Positions 43,615-54,627 of a stretch of DNA of 64,000 nt are shown here, piece by piece. The stretch is from Achatina immaculata (lineage: Eukaryota > Mollusca > Gastropoda > Stylommatophora > Achatinidae). Under the pieces are notes generated by a model, which did not search any database, was not told the DNA's origin, and saw only the letters and a program-made list of their open reading frames with translations. How positions within the stretch are numbered: the first letter of the stretch is position 1; the number at the start of each line of letters is the position of its first letter. The stretch is from contig CM019716.1 of NCBI GenBank assembly GCA_009760885.1, positions 14,839,702 through 14,903,701 on the forward strand, written 5' to 3'. The position numbers were made by a program, and so were the translations under genes.

Positions 43615-44358
43615 AGTGTTGTTATTATTATTATTATTATTGCTGTTAGTATTTTTATAGTTATGATTATTATTAATAAGTAGAATGTAGTCAAGGAACA
43701 ACGGAAAATTTGAGAACCTGTGGGGTAAAAGTACTCCCACGGTAGTATTGTTATGTAAAACTTCGCTGGTTGCGAAGTCCACATATTGGGACAATAAAGG
43801 GTGATACAAGACAAAAAACACAACTGCAACTCCAAAACCCATGGCTTATGTACTACCGTACTGGGGGGCCATTCCTAAAACCAACCTACAACCCAGGACT
43901 TTCCCTCCAAGGATACTGTATGCCAGTCGTGCAGTGAATCACACACATTCATACAAACTACACGACATGTATTACACAGTACAAAGTCAAGCATTTAAAT
44001 CAACCAATATTTTATTATGCACAACGGACACATCATGTTAAATGTCACACAGACTTACATACATAGAACGACGACACCTATCATGGTAACAACAAAGCAT
44101 GACATAATTATAATGCATCTTCATGAACAAAAAAGCACAAACCAGTGGACCACATTGGTCCGGCCTCCTTTGGCCATCCTAAGAAAGTATATCTCCATCT
44201 CAATTATTATTATGCGCCATTGAACTGATATACACGCTCTATATCTCAAGTATTATTTTGTGCCTTTGCACTGGTAAACACAGTCAGCCATGCTGACCTG
44301 AAATCCCCGTTTCCACCTCCCCCAATCTCACTTAAAACACATTGTGCCAATTGCACAC

Positions 44359-44408
<50 letters not shown>

Positions 44409-45480
44409 CCTCATGGGTGCCCAGGCACTGAATATGGCACAGCTGCCCTCCGTGCCCCCTCAGATCATCGAATCACCGGTGCCATGTACCTCATTGGTTG
44501 TGTAGCCGATGCTGCCGGGCTTTGGGCATCTCCATATCCTACTCCAATAATAATCACATGACAGGAATGCACACGATAGACCTTGGTGTGCCCATCAATA
44601 CGACAAGACTTGACGGAATTACCGACAATCTCCACGAACGATGACAGTTAGATATTCCACAACACAGATATGATTTCCATATCATCATACAGGAATGATT
44701 TCCAGGACACAATATGATAATGATTTCTCACGACACAATATTAGTCAACAGTGTGAATCAGCTGGACTGAGTATATCACGATACATGGCCGACAACATGA
44801 CTCAGCCGCCATTGATTCTAAATTCTCCGTGTCCCGTGTCTGCAACCTTTCCCTTATATATAGCAATCAGAATATTCGATGCGATGACGTCATACCACTC
44901 TCTCGCTCTATTCAGAGCCATGCGTTGTCGCCCACAATTATTACGATGGAATTAAGTAGATACTGAGAAATACAGGACACAGAGACACAGAAAATGAATA
45001 AAGACTAGGAGGATTTACTCAGATAACAACAGTACATATGGAGACAGACAGGTGGACACTGTGTATAAACAGATACGGACTAATCTCCGACAGGTATCGC
45101 AAACACCTGATACTGGATAAGAATAGTTTATCCAACGCGAGAAAACTGAACAGACGGATTTGACGAAACAGACTTACTGACATGTGAAGCATATTTTTCT
45201 TATCTTAGGAATCAATTTGGACACATGAATAGTCCAGAAAACCAATAAGGTGACCAAGAGGACCGACTCGTACCTAAGTTCAGTCATAACTCAAACAGTA
45301 TGTAGTCGACAAACTGACCAATAGAAAAACAACGAAAAAAACTTAAGAGTGAGAGAACGTCATAGCTCAAATGCCTCATCTAAATGACGTAATTTGCCTC
45401 CAAGTGTTGCACGTACACTCTACTCAGACTATGGAACATTAGGAACTATGCGCCCTATAAAAGACATGATCAGTGGTAGT
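43615..45480. other. Unassigned sequence left of the satellite
   Basis: It holds a TTA-rich stretch (43620-43680) and a (TA)n run (44364-44408). The sequence at 43.8-45.4 kb is GC-richer and unlike unit 1, so it may be a transposon I cannot name. No frame has a recognisable motif. Confidence 0.4.
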
Positions 45481-45481
45481 G

Positions 45482-47534
45482 TCAGCTGAAATAACACAGC
45501 AGTATTATACTCAGCTGAAATAACACAGCAGTATTATACTCAGCCGAAATAACACAGCAGTACTATACACAGCTGAAATAACACAGCACTATTATACTCA
45601 GCCGAAATAACACAGCAGTACTATACTCAGCTGAAATAACACAGCACTATTATACTCAGCTGAAATAACACAGCAGTACTATACTCAGCCGAAATAACAC
45701 AGCAGTATTATACTCAGCTGAAATAACACAGCAGTACTATACTCAGCTGAAATAACACAGCAGTACTATACTCAGCCGAAATAACACAGCAGTACTATAC
45801 TCAGCTGAAATAACACAGCAGTACTATACTCAGCTGAAATAACACAGCAGTATTATACTCAGCTGAAATAACACAGCACTATTATACTCAGCTGAAATAA
45901 CACAGCAGTATTATACTCAGCCGAAATAACACAGCACTATTATACTCAGCTGAAATAACACAGCAGTACTATACTCAGCTGAAATAACACGGCACTATTA
46001 TACTCAGCTGAAATAACACAGCACTATTATACTCAGCTGAAATAACACAGCAGTACTATACTCAGCCGAAATAACACAGCAGTATTATACTCAGCTGAAA
46101 TAACACAGCAGTACTATACTCAGCTGAAATAACACAGCAGTACTATACTCAGCCGAAATAACACAGCAGTATTATACTCAGCCGAAATAACACAGCAGTA
46201 CTATACTCAGCTGAAATAACACAGCAGTATTATACTCAGCTGAAATAACACAGCAGTATTATACTCAGCTGAAATAACACAGCAGTATTATACTCAGCTG
46301 AAATAACACAGCAGTACTATACTCAGCCGAAATAACACAGCACTATTATACTCAGCCGAAATAACACAGCAGTACTATACTCAGCTGAAATAACACAGCA
46401 GTATTATACTCAGCTGAAATAACACAGCAGTATTATACTCAGCTGAAATAACACAGTAGTATTATACTCAGCTGAAATAACACAGCAGTATTATACTCAG
46501 CTGAAATAACACAGCAGTATTATACTCAGCTGAAATAACACAGCAGTACTATACTCAGCTGAAATAACACAGCAGTATTATACTCAGCTGAAATAACACA
46601 GCACTATTATACTCAGCCGAAATACACAGCAGTATTATACTCAGCTGAAATAACACAGCAGTACTATACTCAGCCGAAATAACACAGCACTATTATACTC
46701 AGCCGAAATAACACAGCAGTACTATACTCAGCTGAAAAACACAGCAGTATTATACTCAGCTGAAATAACACAGCAGTATTATACTCAGCTGAAATAACAC
46801 AGTAGTATTATACTCAGCTGAAATAACACAGCAGTATTATACTCAGCTGAAATAACACAGCAGTATTATACTCAGCTGAAATAACACAGCAGTACTATAC
46901 TCAGCTGAAATAACACAGCAGTATTATACTCAGCTGAAATAACACAGCACTATTATACTCAGCCGAAATAACACAGCAGTATTATACTCAGCTGAAATAA
47001 CACAGCACTATTATACTCAGCCGAAATAACACAGCACTATTATACTCAGCTGAAATAACACAGCACTATTATACTCAGCTGAAATAACACAGCAGTACTA
47101 TACTCAGCCGAAATACACAGCAGTACTATACTCAGCTGAAATAACACAGCACTATTATCTCAGCTGAAATAACAGCAGTACTATACTCAGCTGAAATGAC
47201 ACAGCAGTATTATACTCAGCTGAAATAACACAGCAGTATTATACTCAGCTGAAATAACACAGCAGTATTATACTCAGCTGAAATAACACAGCAGTATTAT
47301 ACTCAACCGAAATAACACAGCAGTATTATACTCAGCTGAAATAACACAGCACTATTATACTCAGCCGAAATAACACAGCACTATTATACTCAGCTGAAAT
47401 AACACAGCACTATTATACTCAGCTGAAATAACACAGCAGTACTATACTCAGCCGAAATAACACAGCAGTACTATACTCAGCTGAAATAACACAGCACTAT
47501 TATACTCAGCTGAAATAACACAGCAGTACTATAC
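45482..47534 (+). repeat. 29-bp satellite, about 70 copies, with 12-mer higher-order repeat
   Basis: The unit is ACTCAGCTGAAATAACACAG followed by CAGTATTAT. Variants are CAGCCG for CAGCTG, and CACTATTAT or CAGTACTAT at the end. A block with the same order of variants, including a rare ACAGTAG, recurs 346 bases apart (46456 and 46802), that is 12 units minus two single-base deletions. It is absent from unit 1. Confidence 0.92.
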
Positions 47535-47734
47535 AGGCAGGACAACTCTATCATTACAAGTCTGTCACTCAAGGGCCAGCAGTGTAAAGCAATCCTATAA
47601 GAAAGACAGTAGTTAACTAGACAGTGGCAATATTATAACGGTGGCGTTCAACAGTAAATAATTAGACGACATATCTCATTCAAGGGCCAGCGGTAGTAGC
47701 AACTGAGGAGTGTTAATCAGAACGTTTTTTTTTA
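47535..47734. other. Right flank of the satellite
   Basis: CAAGGGCCAGC occurs twice (about 47570 and 47679), a possible diverged duplication. No gene was found. Confidence 0.4.
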
Positions 47735-47737
47735 TAT

Positions 47738-47874
47738 TAAAACTTGGAGAAGACAGAGACAAGGGACACACATGGAAGGAAGCAGAGAATAAATCCCAGA
47801 ACAGGGAGGACTGGAGAGCATTTATCCATGGCCTATGCTCCCAGGGGAGTGAAAGATGATGATGATGATGATGA
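47738..47874 (+). pseudogene. Short LINE C-terminal remnant with (ATG)n tail
   Basis: It reads TWKEAENKSQNREDWRAFIH and GLCSQGSER, then a stop and a GATGATGATG tail. This is a typical end of a LINE protein, but not of family A or B. Confidence 0.6.
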
Positions 47875-48294
47875 CGGACTTTAATCTAGTGCAAACGCCA
47901 ACGTTGGAGACATCTGCTGACACACTTGAATTCTTGTTACAGTAGCAACAGCGTGTATGTGGGAGTGTGTGTGTATGTGTGTGAGTGGTGTATGCATGTG
48001 TCTATCGGTGTATGTTGGGATGTGCGCGTGTGTTTATGTGTTATTTGCGTCGTATAAAACTGCTAGCTACGTCCACGTATCTTAGCATATAAATTCAATG
48101 AACCAATCATTGGCCTCGACTCTAAAAGTAGAACTGCTGTGACAACATTGGTTGGCTATAACAATTGGGACACTCTCCCCCCCCCCTCCCTCCCCCTAAA
48201 AAACTTCAATAATTCTAAATTTGGGTGAGTATTTATATCAGATTCTCTTTGTCGACATGTCTGAATTGCGTGCTGTTTATGTAAAGAAAGTAGG
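47875..48294 (+). promoter_or_regulatory. 5' flank of LRR gene 3 with conserved promoter block
   Basis: TATAAATT (48088-48095) and CCAAT (48103-48107) match the gene 2 block at 22213-22232, and GGCCTCGACTCTAAAAGTAG follows. A GT-rich stretch lies at 47955-48040. Function is inferred from conservation between the duplicates only. Confidence 0.4.
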
Positions 48295-48375
48295 ATGACT
48301 TCAGGAATAAATTTCATTTGTTTCATCATCAGCATCAGCTGTGTCAAATTAACCGTGACATCTTGTCCATACGAC
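48295..48375 (+). CDS. LRR gene 3, exon 1 (signal peptide)
   Basis: ATG plus 26 codons reads MTSGINFICFIISISCVKLT and then VTSCPYD, followed by donor GTAGGT. It has the same length, phase and ending as gene 2 exon 1 (VTSCAYK). The hydrophobic stretch (INFICFIISIS) is a signal peptide, somewhat shorter than in gene 2 because of a lysine. Several of the differences from gene 2 change residues. Confidence 0.72.
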
Positions 48376-49159
48376 GTAGGTTCATTTGTGTTCAGCTGGA
48401 ATCTGATAGGAAAAATGATCTTCGAAATAAGATAGAATAGATTCAATATAATCTCTTTGAAATACATCATTTGGATTCAGGGCATATGCTATCGTTAGAC
48501 CAGACTTGGTACACTTCAATGAAGCATCTGGGAGGAGCTCATCACAGAGTGCACAGTTTTTCTTTTTAAAATACTTTTCTACGACTCATCAGTTCTTCAA
48601 AAAACTGAAGTAGGCAATTATTATTTTTGTTTGTTTGGGGATAAATAAAAAGAAGTGAGGGGTGGGGGAAGGGGTGAGTAGAGAGGAATAAAAGTACTTA
48701 ACCTTGTCTAAGGCACAACATAGCCTAGCTTTGTCCCGCTTTGCATGTCTCTGATTATTGGTAGTTATTTGTTACTACAAAATAAACAAATGCCCTTTCA
48801 CAGAATGTGTGTTACGCGAGATATTTAAAAGGAAGCAATGCAACATTTTTCATTACTAACTCAAATTAGTCTTTGAGGGCCCTGAGATTTTCTCAGAAAA
48901 AAAAAACAAACTTACAAGCGGGAGCCAGGATGGCTCTATATAAAGCAGACATATAAAGCAGACTCCTCATATCCGGCAGCTGTGGGACCAGACTCGTCGG
49001 CGGATAAACATAGGACTGGTTAGTAGGAAATCATGTTCAAAGTATCTTTTCTGGGAAATACATTAAATAAAAAATATTAATAAATGTATTCGGTGATTCT
49101 TTTTATTATGAAATAAAGCAACATTGCTACAACACATAAAAATACATTCATTCACAGAA

Positions 49160-49470
49160 CTCAGTGGTTTTCTTGAGTATGATCATGTGTTACAATATCG
49201 TAACAGACTTCAGAAGTATGATCATGTGTTACACTATTGTAACAACCTCAAGAAATATGATTATGTGTTACAATGTTGTAACAGATTGAAGAATTATGAA
49301 CATGTGTCACAATATTGTAACAAACTCAAGAAATATAGTCGTGTGTTACAGTGTTGTGACAGACTCAAGAAATATGGGCATGTGTCATAATATTGTAATA
49401 GACTCAAGAAAATGGTCATGTGTTACAATATTGTAACAAACTCAAAAAATATGCTCATGTCTTATAATAT
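49160..49470 (+). repeat. 39-bp minisatellite, about 8 diverged copies
   Basis: The unit is AAGAAATATGATCATGTGTT followed by ACAATATTGTAACAGACTC. It carries a translated frame only by chance. It is present only in unit 2. Confidence 0.85.
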
Positions 49471-51985
49471 TGTATCATCATCATCATCATCATCATCATG
49501 GCGTTGGCTATTATGCTTCTCCAGATTACACGATCCTTCATGCACGCCATTAGCTCAGTTGGTGATCTTCTCTCACACCATACCGTCTGACTGTCCAGTA
49601 TCATTTCTCTTGGTCTTCCTCTTGATCTTCTTCCGTATATTTTTCCTGTTGTTATATTTTCAATGCCCCCTCCTCTCATTGCATGTCCTATGAAAGTACA
49701 TTGTCTCTCTCTTATTTTTTTGACAAGATTTTTTTTTTATCTCTAGCTCTTCTCATACATTTCCCATGAGTTATTTTTTGCTGTCCAGGGGATTCGCAAC
49801 ATTCTTCTAATAAACCACATTTCTGCTGCTTCCAATGGTTTTTGTGCAGACCTGCTTATTGTTCATGATTCACTTCCATATAATAAGATTTTTATGACTC
49901 GTTTTCTAACATTCATTGATAAGGATGTGTTGTTTAATATGTTTCTCATTCTCTGAAATGCAGTCTTTGCTTGGCCTATTCTGTTCTTAATTTCTGTTCT
50001 GCATTTCCCATCTGAAGTTATTACTCCTCCAAGGTATTTGAATTTTTGCGCGTGCTTTAGAATAGTTCCATTTAACTTTATACTGCATGCTGGTGGATTC
50101 TGTTTCTTAGATATAACCATAGTCTCTGTTTTTTAGATGTTCAAAGAAAGGCATTTCTATTCACTTTCTTTGACGATTTCATACACAAGATTTTATAGGT
50201 TTGTTGGTTCTCAGCTATCGGTACTGTGTCGTCAACATACCAAAGGTTGTTCATATTGTATCATCCTATATTTATACTTGGTTCTATAACGATCGTTCTT
50301 AGAATATTCTCGCTGTACGGAGAAAAAAAGATGTCCGAAGATAGTACATAAATCTGTGGCACTCCTTGTTTTATTGATTGATATCTTTCAGTTTCGAATA
50401 AAACTGAAAAATATCAGTCAATAAAACAAGGAGTGCCACAGATTTTGTACCATCTTCGGACATTTTTTTTTCTCTGTTCACCGAGAATATTCTAAGAACG
50501 ATCATAATATAGCTACTTCCTGCTGCCAGTATAGATGTTTTACAATCCTCAGGTCTTTGCTCTCTATGTTTATGTCTTCAAGTATTTTAATAATCTCATC
50601 ATGTTTCACCTTATCAAATGCCTTGGTGTAATCAATGAAGGATAAGTAGAGATCTTTCTGTACTTCTAAAGCTCTTTCTGTTAGTGTTGGTAAAGCACAA
50701 ATGGCATTGCATGTTCCCTCTCTTTCAACAAATCCAAACTGTTCATCTGCTATTTCCCATTTTTATCTTTTTCCTTGTTCTTCTCATAATAATTCTCAGA
50801 AATAGCTTTCTTATGTGACATGAGAGGCTGATAGTCCTGTGGTCATCACATTTCTTTACACCTGGTTTCTTTGGTAGTGCTATAAACGTGGATTTAAGCA
50901 GGTCACTGGGCATATAACCACTGTTGTAAATGTCATTCAGTAACTTGGTTATTATTTCTATTCCTATTTCCTCTATCGCCTCTATTTCTTCTATCGTTAT
51001 ATTATCAGGCCCAGTCGCTTTTCCTTTCTTCATGTGGTTGATGACATCTATAATTTCATCTTAAAGTAAAAGTGGTCCATCACAATTTTCAATATCTGGT
51101 GTTATTTCTGCTCTTTCTCCTCCATATATCTCACCAATGTAGTCTGTCCACAATATCTTTTTTTCCCATTAACATTTTACCTTCTTTCGATTTCAGGCAT
51201 CCTGTGATATAAATTGTCCTCCTGCCTGTGATTCAGTAAGTCGTCTGTGCACGTTTTTGCTGTATTTATTATGGAAGTCCTCTATTTGTTTGCACCGTTC
51301 ATTTAACCACACTTCCTTTGGTTCTCTGCATTTGCGCCTTACGTATTTCTTTATTTATCTTGCTATATTTTTCTTGATTGTCTTTACTGCCCCTTCTCTT
51401 GTCCATCAGTCTTAAGATGTCGTCTGTCATCCATTTATTCTTGGAGGCTTCCTTTTTCTGTTGTATTATTTTATTAACAGTTTGGTGGATAGAATCTCTT
51501 AACGTTGTTCATCTATACTATTTATCTTTGCTATTGCATTGTATCTATTTGTTATAATAATTCTGTATTGTTCTCTCAGTTCTTGGTCATTTTTAAGGAG
51601 TTCTGCATTCAGTCTGATGTTTCTCACCTTTCTGCATGCTTTCTTTAGCTTTATTCTAATTTCTAAAAAAACTGGGTCGTCTCTATGGCAGTCAGCTCCT
51701 GGCATAGTTCTTGTTGTCAGTAATGCATTCCGCAATATTTGTTGTTTAATACGTAGTCTATCTGGTTAAAAGTCTTTTTGTCGTGGCTGCACCACGTTGA
51801 CAGTCTTTAGGGATGTTGCTTAAACCAGATTTTTCCTACAACCATGCTACGTATTCCTGTCCATTCGATTAATTTACTACCTCTGTCATTCCTCTCCCCC
51901 TGTCCGTAGTCACCAACGATGTCTGAAGTTCTTCCTTTACCAACTTTGGCATTAAAATCTCACATCACTGTAGTAACGTCATGGG
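49471..51985 (-). mobile_element. Family B LINE, long degraded copy (B3) with internal fold-back
   Basis: On the minus strand it runs from the end of the endonuclease (GDFNAK region, near 51940) through the linker, RT and C-terminus to an (ATG)n tail at 49471-49497. Many stops and frameshifts are present. At 50292-50503 a piece of the RT region is duplicated in inverted orientation. Confidence 0.85.
50292..50503. repeat. 100-bp-arm hairpin inside LINE copy B3
   Basis: Left arm 50292-50395 and right arm 50402-50503 are near-complementary, with a 6-base loop. The right arm repeats coding sequence around KQGVPQ and ENILRTI in the opposite orientation. Confidence 0.88.
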
Positions 51986-52584
51986 AGGCAAAGTTCGGCC
52001 TACAGGAGAGCTGTTAGGGAGGCAAAGTTCCGTAAGGGGCATACAAGTGAATAAGAGACTGACTGTGAGGAGCTGATAAGGTTGACCTGACTTAGATACT
52101 GTTAAATACACCTTCCCCTGTGGAACTTTGCCTCCCATACAGCTCTCCTGTAGGCCTCTCGGTTGTGAGCAAGATGGCCTGCTGCTGATGCATCCATTTG
52201 CAGATTATCAACGACGTCTTGCAGCCATCTTCGCTTTGGTCTTCCACTCTTTCTGTTTCCCATTATCTACCCTTCCAAGACGGTCTTCTCTAGATTATCA
52301 AGACGTTTAATGTGTCCAAAATATTTAAGTTTTCTCTCTTTAATCCTCTTAGCTAGTCAGCCGTCTTCAATATTAAGCTCTTGTAGTATAGATATATGTG
52401 TTCTTTTTTGTGTCCATGATATTTGAAGAACTCTTCTGTAGCATTTACATTCAACGGCATTTATGCGTTTCTCAGCTGTTTTGTTAAGTGTCCAGGTCTC
52501 ACAGGCATATGTTGCGATGGGAAAGATGCATGCCCTTAAAAATCTTATTTTTGTGGTTCTGTCTGCTCCTCTCCACAGATTCTT
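51986..52584 (-). mobile_element. Family A LINE fragments, one short (+) and one 475-bp (-)
   Basis: 51986-52053 is a plus-strand scrap of the family A 3' end (GGCAAAGTTCCGTAAGGG). 52110-52584 is a minus-strand fragment encoding LWRGADRTTKIRFLRACIFP to the C-terminus, with broken frames. Unit homology to 25.65 kb resumes at 52585. Confidence 0.8.
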
Positions 52585-53512
52585 TTTAATATACACTATA
52601 AAAATAAGAAAAAGCCACTTTTCTCTATCCTAATACAAGTATGACACTTTTACTGCAAAAGCTGCTGAAATCATTCTGCTCGAAGAAGAAGAAAAAGAAG
52701 AAGACGAAATAGTTAATGGACTATCAACTTTATATAATTACTATAAAACCAGCAGTGCACATTGGATCACGACAAAACTGACTATTGAATGTTGTCTCTA
52801 GTGAGACAGTAAACAAAAGGCTATGACATAAATTAATTCACATCAGACTAAATGTGGTTGCAAGAAAACCATCTGCAGAATGCAGCATTCTTTTTTATTT
52901 TCATTGTCACTTGGCGCTTTATTCAGATATCAGTGATACCTGCAGTGTTTGTAGTACTTTATATCCTTGAATAGGTAGAAAATATAGCTTGTAGAAAGTA
53001 GCATGACTGTCTGACCAAAGGGAAAAAAACCTTGAACTGTAACATGATACCAGTACGCTCCTTGTGGAGGAATGAATAACGTTGTAACTCTTGTTTTAGT
53101 CATCTAAGCCAACCATTGAGACATCATACTTTCAAGAGTCTAACCTCCTTCCTGCCCCCCTCCCCCCGGGATTAACCAGAATTATTTGATCTGTACACTA
53201 TTCTCTCCGATGTTTACCGACGCTTAAGTCGTCTTCAAGGTCACACTGAACGCGACGAAAGGTTAAACAATATTCAAATTGACATGAACTGAGATTGAAA
53301 CACCTTCCTTGATAAAACGCAGTCATGGCTTGACAAATGGAGATCGTAACACTAAAAAAAAAAAAAAGGAAGTCTTATTTCAAAGCTCCAATAATTGAAA
53401 AGTAAACGTTTTCATTCGAGTAACTGAATCGTAATCGTATGACTCTGCTGACTGAATGGTAATGCAATAATCATTAATCATTTACTAGAACAATCTAATT
53501 TTTTTCCTCTAG

Positions 53513-53617
53513 TGCTGTATTTGTTCGGACAGAATTGCTACCTGCAAGAATCTCCAAACGATACCCCCGCTGCTGACTGGACCTAACGTCACTGATACTT
53601 CCATGCTAATTTTTGAC
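53513..53617 (+). CDS. LRR gene 3, exon 2 (LRR N-terminal cap)
   Basis: This 35-codon phase-0 exon lies between TTTCCTCTAG and GTAAGT. It reads CCICSDRIATCKNLQTIPPL and then LTGPNVTDTSMLIFD. The cysteine pattern C-C-x-C and later C, followed by NLQTIPPL, is an LRR N-terminal cap. It has the same length and frame as gene 2 exon 2, with an unchanged LTGPNVT/LVGPNVT core. Many codons differ by replacement near the N-terminal half. Confidence 0.8.
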
Positions 53618-54627
53618 GTAAGTTCATCACCATAGTATCATAAACATCACCATAGTATCATAAACAGCTTTTAGTAAGTCATTTAACTCAGTGTAGTAAT
53701 ATTCATTTACTGCATATAGCATAAGCGCTGGGTAATGATCATAGATTTGCATTATTTCCGAATAAGATAAAGAAGCAAAAACTGTTTAAATATGAATTAA
53801 CACGTGCAACATAAGGAGATAAGAAGATAAGAGTCACAGATGTGAGTGGGAAATTTGTTGTAACAATTTAATTAAACTTAGGTTCTGGGTTGCGTGATTT
53901 TTTTTTTTTTTTTGCTTTCTCTTTAAAATTATTTGCACAAGGTTCACTGCAGGTTTTTATTCATCACAGGGCATTGGATGTGCGGGCCTGAAAATATTGT
54001 TCAGAACTTGTTATATATTTCACTGACAAAAGTTGATTATTTTCAAGAAATAAAAAACCAGAGGTCCAAAATCTCGATGTGGTTAGTGTGATGATGCGGT
54101 GGATATTATCTATACTACAGTGCAGTGTGTCGAGAAGTTTTCTTGTGAAGAATAACCACTCGGATCCATTTCCCATTCTGTCCCGTGTTTACTGTCTTCA
54201 ACGTGAAGAAACTTCAAGGCCATAATTGCAGTTGAATAGAACAAGGTCATAGTTGCAGGGAGATAAAAAGAAGATCGTATTTCCAGAGAGGTACAACAAG
54301 GTCACACTTGCGTGTGAATAGAACGAGATCTTATTTGCAGTGAATATAACAAGGTCCCAGTTGCATGTGCATACAAATGGGTCGTAGCTGCAAAGACAAG
54401 GTCATTGTTGGAAAGTCATAGCTGTAAAGATGTAAAACAAAATCAGAGATGGAGGGACACGTAACAAGGCCATTATCCTGGCACGCAGAAAGCGCTAAAG
54501 TAATGCACCGTTAAATTCTCTTAGAATATTTGGTCGTTGAAGGCACATGTATATCGAGTGCTAGTAGTTGAAGATTAATTCATTCCAGTGTAACTATGTG
54601 AAGTAAACGTTTTTCTTTCTCTCTTAG
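53618..54627 (+). other. Gene 3 intron 2
   Basis: It runs from GTAAGT to TTCTCTCTTAG. It aligns with gene 2 intron 2 but without the 34-bp array; only diverged single units remain at 54210-54460. The last 100 bases are well conserved. Confidence 0.7.

Larger units (their letters stand above)
48376..53512 (+). other. Gene 3 intron 1
   Basis: It runs from GTAGGT to TTTCCTCTAG. It holds the 39-bp array, family B copy B3 and family A fragments; the rest aligns in blocks with gene 2 intron 1. Confidence 0.65.

Noticed and set aside
45482..47534. Possible CRISPR-like array
   Set aside because: The units are directly adjacent 29-mers with no unique spacers; it is a eukaryotic satellite. The same applies to the other arrays.
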